From an uncultured Collinsella sp. (GTDB lineage Bacteria; Actinomycetota; Coriobacteriia; Coriobacteriales; Coriobacteriaceae): 23,662 nucleotides of DNA. The translations under genes and the position numbers were made by a program. Position 1 is the stretch's first letter. Each line of letters opens with the position of its first letter. Positions 18,095-23,662 of this stretch are shown piece after piece. The stretch is taken from assembly GCA_900546825.1 (NCBI GenBank), contig UREE01000028.1:1-23662 (forward strand), written 5' to 3'. A model generated the notes under the pieces. The model saw nothing but the letters and a program-made list of their open reading frames with translations. It made no database searches and was not told where the DNA came from.

Positions 18095-18130
18095 ATATAT
18101 AGCTGCCTTTCGGTCTTTTAATTCGTAGAA

Positions 18131-18158
18131 ATTCTAGCCGAAAAATTGGTTTTGAAAA
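18131..18158 (-). promoter_or_regulatory. Possible promoter of the Rrf2 gene
   Basis: On the minus strand TTTTCA (18158-18153), a 16-base spacer and TAGAAT (18136-18131), 36 bases before the start codon. The region is visibly A+T-rich. This is a sequence-based guess. Confidence 0.35.
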
Positions 18159-18211
18159 TACCTATTCCCGTCAAGATGGTTAATCGACTCGTAATAATCT
18201 TCTATTTCCTA

Positions 18212-18275
18212 TTGCGTTACTAGGCTTTACTGTCTACTATGCTTGCCAACAGCAAAACGAACAACCTATAAGGTT
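18212..18275 (+). promoter_or_regulatory. Candidate cysK promoters with a 13-bp palindrome over the downstream -10
   Basis: Two candidates are visible: TTGCGT (18212-18217), 17 bases, TACTAT (18235-18240); and TTGCCA (18243-18248), 18 bases, TATAAG (18267-18272). The perfect palindrome AACCT-ATA-AGGTT (18263-18275) covers the second -10, a natural place for a repressor such as the divergent Rrf2 protein. Also ACCGT and ACGGT flank AAAACCAC nearer the gene. Confidence 0.45.
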
Positions 18276-18347
18276 TGTGGGTTTCGCTGCCACACACACC
18301 GTAAAACCACACGGTATCCAGTCATTTGAACACTTTGGAGGTTCACC

Positions 18348-19286
18348 ATGAGCAATGTTTACACGTCCATCGATCAGCTTATCGGCCACACCCCGCTTCT
18401 GGAGCTCACCCACTTCGAGGCCGACGAGGACCTCAAGGCCCGTGTGCTCGTCAAATTGGAATACTTCAACCCCGCCGGGTCCGTCAAAGACCGCGTCGCC
18501 AAGAACATGATTGACGAGGCCGAGAAGGCCGGCAAGCTCGTGCGCGGTGGCGACTACACCATCATCGAGCCCACGAGCGGCAACACCGGCGTCGGCATCG
18601 CCTCGGTGGCGGCGGCCCGCGGCTACAAGGTGATCATCACTATGCCCGAGACCATGTCCGTCGAGCGCCGCAAGCTCATGCAGGCATACGGCGCACAGCT
18701 CGTGCTCACCGACGGCTCCAAAGGCATGAAGGGCGCTATCGCCAAGGCGGAGGAGCTGCAGAAGGAAACTCCCAACAGCATCATCGCCGGCCAGTTTGTG
18801 AACCCCGCGAACCCGGCCATTCACAAGGCCACGACCGGCCCCGAGATCTGGGACGACACCGACGGCAAGGTCGACATCTTCGTCGCCGGCGTCGGCACCG
18901 GCGGCACCGTGACCGGCGTGGGCGAGTTCCTCAAGGAGCAAAACCCCGAGATTCAGGTCGTCGCCGTCGAGCCCGCCACCTCCCCGGTGCTCTCTAAGGG
19001 CCAGGCCGGCCCGCACAAGATCCAGGGTATCGGTGCCGGCTTTGTGCCCGACGTCCTCGACACCCAGGTCTATGACGAGATCATCCCCGTCGAGAACGAC
19101 GATGCCTTTGCCACCGGCCGCGCCGTGGGCCACAAGGAAGGCGTGCTCGTGGGCATTTCGTCCGGCGCCGCCGTCTGGGCCGCTCTGCAGCTGGCCAAGC
19201 GCCCCGAGAACGAAGGCAAGACCATCGTGGCGCTGCTCGCCGACACCGGCGAGCGCTACCTGTCCACGGCGCTCTTCCAGGACTAG
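18348..19286 (+). CDS. cysK: Cysteine synthase A (O-acetylserine sulfhydrylase)
   Basis: A 312-residue PLP enzyme that makes L-cysteine from O-acetylserine and sulfide. It begins IDQLIGHTPLLEL, with the PLP lysine K47 in NPAGSVKDR, the substrate-binding loop TSGNTG at 76-81, the phosphate-binding GVGTGGT at 181-187, GPHKIQGIGAGFVP (221-234), and SSGAA (271-275), whose serine contacts the pyridine nitrogen. The length is typical for CysK; the absence of a C-terminal regulatory extension argues against cystathionine beta-synthase. GGAGG lies 6 bases before the ATG at 18348. It is divergent from an Rrf2 regulator and upstream of mnmA, forming a small sulfur module. No serine acetyltransferase gene (cysE) is in this window. 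Confidence 0.97.
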   Translation: MSNVYTSIDQLIGHTPLLELTHFEADEDLKARVLVKLEYFNPAGSVKDRVAKNMIDEAEKAGKLVRGGDYTIIEPTSGNTGVGIASVAAARGYKVIITMPETMSVERRKLMQAYGAQLVLTDGSKGMKGAIAKAEELQKETPNSIIAGQFVNPANPAIHKATTGPEIWDDTDGKVDIFVAGVGTGGTVTGVGEFLKEQNPEIQVVAVEPATSPVLSKGQAGPHKIQGIGAGFVPDVLDTQVYDEIIPVENDDAFATGRAVGHKEGVLVGISSGAAVWAALQLAKRPENEGKTIVALLADTGERYLSTALFQD

Positions 19287-19291
19287 AGCTT

Positions 19292-19308
19292 CTCGTTCTT
19301 AGAACGAG
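19292..19308. repeat. Perfect 17-base palindrome just after cysK
   Basis: CTCGTTCT-T-AGAACGAG starts 6 bases after the cysK stop. It can form a 7-bp hairpin, but no U-tract follows, so it is a poor rho-independent terminator. It could protect the 3' end of the cysK message or bind a dimeric regulator. Confidence 0.7.
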
Positions 19309-19389
19309 TCCAAGGCACGCCGGTCTCCCCTCTCTTCTGGCAGCCTGAGCTCATCCCAACAGGATGCCCCACGAGACGTCCGAACTTGC

Positions 19390-19395
19390 TACAAT
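19390..19395 (+). promoter_or_regulatory. Possible -10 element of mnmA
   Basis: TACAAT is a good -10 match, but no convincing -35 is at 16-18 bases. The terminator-like hairpin begins 5 bases downstream, so a transcript starting here would begin within or next to the hairpin. Confidence 0.35.
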
Positions 19396-19399
19396 GTCT

Positions 19400-19438
19400 G
19401 CGGCGCGGAACCAGCCTCCCGCGCCGCTTTTCTTTTTT
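19400..19438 (+). terminator. Rho-independent terminator between cysK and mnmA
   Basis: GCGGCGCGG (19400-19408) pairs perfectly with CCGCGCCGC (19419-19427) across a 10-base loop, followed by TTTTCTTTTTT. It is a textbook terminator for cysK, 114 bases after its stop and 29 bases before the mnmA start. Since it directly follows a -10-like TACAAT, it could also act as a leader attenuator for mnmA. Confidence 0.9.
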
Positions 19439-19453
19439 GGCCACATGCCACCA

Positions 19454-19466
19454 AGGAGAACCTCCT
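19454..19466 (+). promoter_or_regulatory. Hairpin covering the mnmA ribosome binding site
   Basis: AGGAG (19454-19458), the Shine-Dalgarno sequence of mnmA, is exactly complementary to CTCCT (19462-19466) with an AAC loop, ending one base before the ATG. The hairpin would hide the ribosome binding site and could reduce or regulate translation. Confidence 0.5.
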
Positions 19467-19467
19467 C

Positions 19468-20568
19468 ATGCACAACAAGCGCGTGCTCGTCGCCATGAGC
19501 GGCGGCGTCGATTCCAGCGTGACCGCGTATCTGCTCAAAAGCCAGGGCTACGAATGTGTCGGCGCCACCATGCGCCTCACCTGCCCCGCACCCGACCCCG
19601 CCACGGGCATGAGTAAGGTCGACCGCGACATCGCCGACGCAGAGGCCGTCGCCGAGCGCATAGGCATTCCCCACCATGTGCTCGACTTGCAGCAAACCTT
19701 CGACCGTAACGTAATCGAGCGCTTTGTGAACGCCTACCAGGAGGGGCTGACGCCCAATCCGTGCATTATCTGCAACCGCCACATTAAGTTTGGCGCGCTG
19801 CTCGATGCAGCGCTGGACATGGGCTGCGACTACATCGCCACGGGCCATTACGCCAAAACAAGCCAGGCGGCAGACGGCACCTGGCAGCTGCATCGCGGCG
19901 AGGACCCCAAAAAGGACCAGAGTTACTTTTTGTATTCGCTTACGCAGGAGCGTCTGGCGCGCACGATTTTTCCGCTGGCGGGTCTGGACAAGGAGCGCGA
20001 CGTGCGCCGGATTGCCGCCGAGCAGGGCTTCATCAACGCCAAGAAGGCCGAAAGCGAGGATATCTGCTTTATTCCAGACGGTAACTACGCGGGCTATATC
20101 GAGCGCCGCTGCGGACACGCCGCTGCACCGGGCGATATCGTGTGGCGCGACGGCAGCGTGGTCGGAAGCCACAATGGCGCCTTGCGCTATACCATAGGCC
20201 AGCGCAAGGGCCTGGGCGTCGCGATGGCGCACCCCGTGTACGTAACGGGCGTCGATGCCGCCAACAACATTGTGCATCTGGGCGAGGCCGAGGACCTGAC
20301 GGCCACAGCGCTCACAGCCAACGACTGGATTTGGAGCGCCCCTGCCGACCACATGGAGGCCGAGCTGGATGCCGGCGGCATTCGCGTGGGCGCCAAATAC
20401 CGCTACCGACAGAAAGACCAGGCAGCAACCCTTACGCGTGATGAAGACGGACAAATGCTGCTAACTTTTGACGAGCCGCAGCGAGCCATCGCCCCCGGCC
20501 AGGCAGTCGTAGTCTACCGCGGCGACATCGTCCTGGGCGGCGGCACGGTGGCCGGCGCACTTAAGTAG
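19468..20568 (+). CDS. mnmA: tRNA-specific 2-thiouridylase MnmA
   Basis: A 366-residue enzyme that places sulfur on U34 of Lys, Glu and Gln tRNAs using ATP and sulfur relayed from a cysteine desulfurase. The N-terminal ATP pyrophosphatase has the P-loop MSGGVDSSV (10-18). The catalytic cysteines are C99 in TPNPCIICNR and C200 in SEDICFIPD. CDYIATGHYAK (120-130) and KKDQSYFLYSL (148-158) are strongly conserved tRNA and ATP-binding elements, and YTIGQRKGLGV lies at the start of the C-terminal beta-barrel part. The length is normal. AAGGAG lies 9 bases before the ATG. The usual neighbour, a cysteine desulfurase gene (iscS/nifS), is absent here; cysK lies upstream instead. The next gene is convergent, only 8 bases away. 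Confidence 0.98.
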   Translation: MHNKRVLVAMSGGVDSSVTAYLLKSQGYECVGATMRLTCPAPDPATGMSKVDRDIADAEAVAERIGIPHHVLDLQQTFDRNVIERFVNAYQEGLTPNPCIICNRHIKFGALLDAALDMGCDYIATGHYAKTSQAADGTWQLHRGEDPKKDQSYFLYSLTQERLARTIFPLAGLDKERDVRRIAAEQGFINAKKAESEDICFIPDGNYAGYIERRCGHAAAPGDIVWRDGSVVGSHNGALRYTIGQRKGLGVAMAHPVYVTGVDAANNIVHLGEAEDLTATALTANDWIWSAPADHMEAELDAGGIRVGAKYRYRQKDQAATLTRDEDGQMLLTFDEPQRAIAPGQAVVVYRGDIVLGGGTVAGALK

Positions 20569-20576
20569 CCGCGGGT

Positions 20577-21950
20577 TTATCGCTGCACGTGTCGAAGTAC
20601 CTCAACAGCGGCACCAACCTCGATTACGCGACGCTCGAGGCCGCGGCGGATGGCCTCGAGTCGACCCTCCGCCGTGGCCCATTTGCTCTGCGAAAGAATC
20701 TCGATCGCCTCATCAACAAATCCGTTGAGCCGCGATGAATCGAACCAATCGAGCGAGTCCGCAAGCGCCAGCTGAACGGAAGGGTCGGGCCCAAACGGCT
20801 TAGCGGAAAACCCAAACTCCCCAGCTGCGAGCACGACAGTTGGCACGTTATACCACAGACAGTTGCCGCTATCGAACAGCGGAGCAGGTTTTATCTCCAG
20901 GGTATCGACATTGCGGATGATGCCGAAGTTTCGCCAATGGCGGTCGCTGTTGGCCAAAAGGGCATCGCAGACAATCATCTGCGACATAGACCTTCTCACA
21001 GCGGCCTCATCGGCACCATGCTTGCCGAGGTAGCAACAGTACCGGTCGTACGTCGAGTTTCCCCGCTGACTACCAAGTACGCCCTTAACGTAAACAGCCG
21101 GAACGTATTCCTCGCGGCCGTCAAGAAAGTCGTCGCACAGACACACAGGGCCATCGAATATGCGCTCAACCGTGTAAGGAACAAACTCCCCCTTGGAAAG
21201 CAAGCGACGATGTAGAGCCGTTGCAACCGCCTCGTTAAAGGGACGCTGATCGTCCATCCCGCACCCTTTAGCCAAAACGCGAATGCCGTTTCGGATCATC
21301 CACGATTTAGGGAGCTCGCCCTCGGACGTGTTATCCGGATTTTTTAGACCGATGCCTTCCAGCCAACCCGAACGCTCTTCGGGCGCCGATCGCTCAAATT
21401 CGTTCTCAAAGTAATTGATGCTTTGCCATTTGAGTTCGGCGCAATCGGCCGGCCGCAGCCAATAACAATCCGAAAGTGATAAGCCCAGGCACCGAACCGG
21501 AACCTCGATGCCGCTGGCAATTCCCAGTTCACGATAGCGCGAGACAAGTCCAGGGCGGACGTCAGGCACCGACCGATGGCTCCACCACACGTTGAGCTCC
21601 CGTTTATTCACCGTAGGAGAAGAGCTCGAGCATGTGCCAAACGGCATTCGTTGCGCATCGAGGACCTCGGCGATTTCGAAGGGAAACTCGCGCGTCAGGT
21701 CAAACGAAACACGCGCAACCTCGTAATCAGCGGACATCAGCGTAAACTTGCGCCCCACATCGGCCGCAGGCCGGCGTCCACGTTTGCGAACCTTTTGATA
21801 GGCGATCGCGGAATTATACTCAACCATCTTCCGTCCACCCACAGTATTGCATGCGAGCGTTCCGGATGCCGCCAGTTGCGATATGCGAGCCTTCGTAACG
21901 CCTAGCAGGCGGGCGGCATCACCCATAGATAAGTATTCCGATGTATCCAT
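20577..21950 (-). CDS. Helix-turn-helix/HipA-like kinase fusion protein
   Basis: A 457-residue protein. Residues 8-45 (SMGDAARLLGVTKARISQLA onward) are a MerR/excisionase-type winged HTH. A middle part (about 70-200) is unassigned. The C-terminal half resembles HipA-like Ser/Thr kinases: K228 in RVLAKG and E240 in FNEAVATAL as the likely ATP lysine and helix-C glutamate, the catalytic loop ANSDRHWRNFG (D336, N341), and the metal-binding D360 in APLFDSGN. HipA is a toxin kinase normally paired with a separate DNA-binding HipB; here both roles may sit in one chain. The ATG at 21950 is chosen because GAGG lies 11 bases upstream; GTG 21962 or ATG 21959 overlap or nearly touch that site. No separate antitoxin gene is adjacent. 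Codon use and flanks look more A+T rich than the neighbours, hinting at acquisition. The activity and target are unknown. Confidence 0.8.
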   Translation of the reverse strand: MDTSEYLSMGDAARLLGVTKARISQLAASGTLACNTVGGRKMVEYNSAIAYQKVRKRGRRPAADVGRKFTLMSADYEVARVSFDLTREFPFEIAEVLDAQRMPFGTCSSSSPTVNKRELNVWWSHRSVPDVRPGLVSRYRELGIASGIEVPVRCLGLSLSDCYWLRPADCAELKWQSINYFENEFERSAPEERSGWLEGIGLKNPDNTSEGELPKSWMIRNGIRVLAKGCGMDDQRPFNEAVATALHRRLLSKGEFVPYTVERIFDGPVCLCDDFLDGREEYVPAVYVKGVLGSQRGNSTYDRYCCYLGKHGADEAAVRRSMSQMIVCDALLANSDRHWRNFGIIRNVDTLEIKPAPLFDSGNCLWYNVPTVVLAAGEFGFSAKPFGPDPSVQLALADSLDWFDSSRLNGFVDEAIEILSQSKWATAEGRLEAIRRGLERRVIEVGAAVEVLRHVQR

Positions 21951-21984
21951 GCGCCGCATCACCTCGTTAAGTATTTCACGCGTT

Positions 21985-22010
21985 AAGATAACTTATCTTA
22001 TACAAGATAA
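21985..22010. promoter_or_regulatory. Operator-like site with three AAGATAA half-sites upstream of the HTH-kinase gene
   Basis: AAGATAA (21985-21991), TTATCTT (21993-21999) and AAGATAA (22004-22010) are three exact half-sites in alternating orientation, making two overlapping palindromes with spacers of 1 and 4 bases. They lie 35-60 bases before the kinase start and cover TATAAG, a possible -10. Self-regulation by the protein's HTH domain is the simplest reading. Confidence 0.65.
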
Positions 22011-22026
22011 TACTAAACGGACTGAA

Positions 22027-22053
22027 TTGAAAAAGGCCCGAAAAACGGGCCTT
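22027..22053 (-). terminator. Rho-independent terminator of the M42 peptidase gene
   Basis: On the minus strand AAGGCCCG (22053-22046), loop TTTTT, CGGGCCTT (22040-22033), then TTTCAA. It lies 34 bases after the stop of the peptidase gene, and ends before the operator region of the HTH-kinase gene. Confidence 0.9.
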
Positions 22054-22086
22054 AGTGATTGGTCAGCCGAGTCGCAAGCTGCTCCC

Positions 22087-23130
22087 CTAGCGCTGCACGT
22101 AGGCGCGGACGAGCTCGTAGGTGTTGCGCACGCCGTCAATGTGGCTGCGCTCGTAGTTGTGGCTCGCGTACACGCCGGGGCCGATCAGACCATGGCGAAT
22201 GTCGTAGCCGGCCGAGAGCGTGGCCTCGACGTCGGAACCGTAGTGCGGGTAAACGTCGATGGCGTAATCGAGCTCCAGCTCGCGCGCGATGTTGGACAGT
22301 GTAGTTACCAGGTCGTAGTTGTACGGACCGCCCGAATCCTTGGCGCAAATCGAAACCATGCGCTCGGTGCAGTCAAGGTCGTCGCCCACGCAGCCCATGT
22401 CCACGCTGATCATCTCGCGCGTGTCGGCCGGCACAAAGGCGCCGCCGTGGCCGACCTCCTCGTACACCGTAAAGAGCAGCGATACCTTGCGCGAAAGCGT
22501 CACTTCGCCAGCGGCGACGGCACGCGCCAAGCCCAGCAAAATGGAGGCCGACAGCTTGTCGTCCAAGAAGCGGCTCTTAATGTAGCCGCTCTCCGTCACC
22601 GTGGTACGCGGGTCCATAGCGATGATGTCGCCAGTCTGAATACCCAGCTCGAGCACATCATCCTTGCTATCGACGTTCTCGTCGAGCAGGATTTCCATGT
22701 TCTTCTCGATGGTCTTGACCGGCTCATCGGCCACATGCGCCGAAGGCTCGGTATTGAGGACCACACCCGTGTAGACATTGCCACCGCGCGTATAAACGGT
22801 GCAGTTCTCGCCATCGGCCGTAGACCACTGATGCCCACCGAGGGTCGTGGGGCGCAGGCGACCATTGTCCTTAATGGAACGCACCATGGCGCCCAGGGTA
22901 TCGACATGGCTCGCCAACACAAGCGGCTCGCCCTCGCCGCCAAGCTCAACCAACACGTTGCCCTTATTGGAGCGCTCGGGTCCAAAGCCCATATCGCGCA
23001 ACGTCTCCATCAGATAATCAGTCGCCGCACGGGTATAGCCCGTAGGCGAGGCGATAGAAGTCAGCGTCTTAAGCTGACCTGTGATATAGGAGAGCGTCTC
23101 CTCTAGAGAAGTATCAATATTAGAAGTCAT
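22087..23130 (-). CDS. M42 family metallopeptidase (aminopeptidase)
   Basis: A 347-residue cytoplasmic aminopeptidase of the M42 (PepA/TET/FrvX-like) family, which form large tetrahedral complexes and trim short peptides. The expected two-metal site is complete: H75 and D77 in ASHVDTLG, the bridging D190 in RFLDDKLS, catalytic E224 and metal ligand E225 in YEEVGHGG, D244 in ISVDMG, and H324 in ASHNYERSH. The length is typical. Substrate preference cannot be read from the sequence; relatives include glutamyl- and leucyl-aminopeptidases. The start at 23130 has GGAAGG 6 bases upstream. It has its own terminator and a -10-like TAAAAT 37 bases upstream, so it is probably a single transcript. Confidence 0.95.
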   Translation of the reverse strand: MTSNIDTSLEETLSYITGQLKTLTSIASPTGYTRAATDYLMETLRDMGFGPERSNKGNVLVELGGEGEPLVLASHVDTLGAMVRSIKDNGRLRPTTLGGHQWSTADGENCTVYTRGGNVYTGVVLNTEPSAHVADEPVKTIEKNMEILLDENVDSKDDVLELGIQTGDIIAMDPRTTVTESGYIKSRFLDDKLSASILLGLARAVAAGEVTLSRKVSLLFTVYEEVGHGGAFVPADTREMISVDMGCVGDDLDCTERMVSICAKDSGGPYNYDLVTTLSNIARELELDYAIDVYPHYGSDVEATLSAGYDIRHGLIGPGVYASHNYERSHIDGVRNTYELVRAYVQR

Positions 23131-23166
23131 ATGAATCCTTCCAAGTAAAACTAAGACCGAGTCCCG

Positions 23167-23189
23167 ATTTTAACCGTTCTGCACGTGCA
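23167..23189 (-). promoter_or_regulatory. Possible -10 element and palindrome upstream of the peptidase gene
   Basis: TAAAAT (minus, 23172-23167) lies 37 bases before the start codon. The perfect 10-base palindrome TGCACGTGCA (23180-23189) lies just upstream, in the spacer/-35 region. No good -35 hexamer is visible. Confidence 0.35.
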
Positions 23190-23662
23190 ATGCCCCAGGA
23201 GCCGAACCACCTCCAGACGTCCCCGCACCGGTTTTGTGCACGTACACGGTTTACAATCCCAATCTTGCATAAATCCTATCGGTATCTGCATAAAAATGAG
23301 GCATCTATTTGCTTCGTCTCAGGGTACCCTACCTTGGACCGTGCAAAAAACGGAGTATTCTGCACCGTGGGCTCCAACGGCCCCACCACAAACGACATAA
23401 CGACGCGGTTACAGCAGTGTTGCAGGTCGTCGCAAACCAAAAACGCGGCGACAGCCCCCCCCCTCCGCTCATCGATAGCCCACCCACAATGGCTGTCGAT
23501 GGACGTCTGCGGGCCACTGCGGCCCATTCACAACGTTATGCATTTTTCAGAGCTTGCTGAATACTCCCAAAAATGCACGCTGGGAAGTGCACCACCTATC
23601 CGCAGCGGGCAGCATGCCTTAGTTTTGCTCGCCTCAGGGCTTCGACGCAGCACAAAAAGCCC
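23190..23662. other. Gene-free region to the right edge
   Basis: I see no convincing gene here: the open frames are short, overlap in several frames, have no ribosome binding site and no protein character. The stretch holds the inverted motif pair at 23341-23578, a run of nine C at 23455-23463, a hairpin ATCGATAGCC/GGCTGTCGAT (23471-23500, one mismatch), and GGGCC/GGCCC around 23511-23525. A noncoding RNA or a small non-autonomous element is possible. Confidence 0.5.
23341..23578. repeat. Inverted pair of related 24-bp motifs containing GGAGTATTC
   Basis: The plus strand at 23341-23364 reads GTGCA, AAAAA, C, GGAGTATTC, T, GCA. The minus strand at 23578-23555 reads GTGCA, TTTTT, G, GGAGTATTC, A, GCA. 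Thus 17 of 24 positions agree and every difference is a complementary swap. A further inverted pair, CATAACG (23396-23402) and CGTTATG (23534-23540), lies inside. The right copy also forms TGCATTTTT/AAAAATGCA with its flank. Confidence 0.6.

Noticed and set aside
18237..19133. Minus-strand open frame of 298 codons opposite cysK
   Set aside because: Shadow of cysK, Gly/Asp/Leu-rich, with no start signal or domain.
23185..23560. Short overlapping open frames in both strands at the right end
   Set aside because: They overlap each other in several frames, lack ribosome binding sites, and have no conserved-looking segments.

Overview
This window looks like chromosomal DNA of a GC-rich Actinomycetota of the class Coriobacteriia, most likely Collinsella or a close relative. 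I infer this from the GC-rich third codon positions (which also create long antisense ORFs), the AddAB pair, and the style of the DnaE, CysK, MnmA and Rrf2 proteins. No database search was possible, so the genus is an inference. I see no rRNA, tRNA, CRISPR array, prophage or complete insertion sequence.

Positions 1-16833 hold a run of minus-strand genes. In transcription order they are: a small TrpR/YerC-type regulator (16534-16833); addB (13151-16313), which is frameshifted; addA (9512-13147); dnaE, the replicative polymerase (5534-9337); a SWIM-domain SNF2 helicase (2041-5505); a desulfoferrodoxin-type superoxide reductase (1528-1890); and a NadE-family protein that runs off the left edge (1-1410). 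The theme is DNA replication and repair, ending in redox and NAD-related genes. Two gene boundaries carry long palindromes (9438-9500 and 16396-16484) that resemble dispersed REP-like elements.

Positions 17158-20568 hold a small membrane protein of the phage-holin-4 superfamily (plus strand) and then a sulfur module: an Rrf2/IscR-type regulator (minus) divergent from cysK (plus), followed by mnmA (plus). CysK makes cysteine, MnmA uses cysteine-derived sulfur to thiolate tRNA, and the cysteine-bearing Rrf2 protein is the obvious candidate regulator. The cysK and mnmA leaders contain palindromes, a terminator hairpin and a hairpin covering a ribosome binding site.

Positions 20577-23130 hold two minus-strand genes: a helix-turn-helix/HipA-like kinase fusion with a palindromic operator-like site just upstream (A+T richer, possibly acquired), and an M42 metallo-aminopeptidase with its own terminator. 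Positions 23131-23662 contain no convincing gene, but do contain a pair of inverted, related 24-bp motifs.

The most unusual items are: (1) the NadE-family protein, in which both the glutaminase triad and the ATP-binding synthetase motifs appear lost although the reading frame is intact; (2) the single-chain HTH-HipA kinase with a three-half-site operator; (3) the families of intergenic palindromes; (4) the broken addB.
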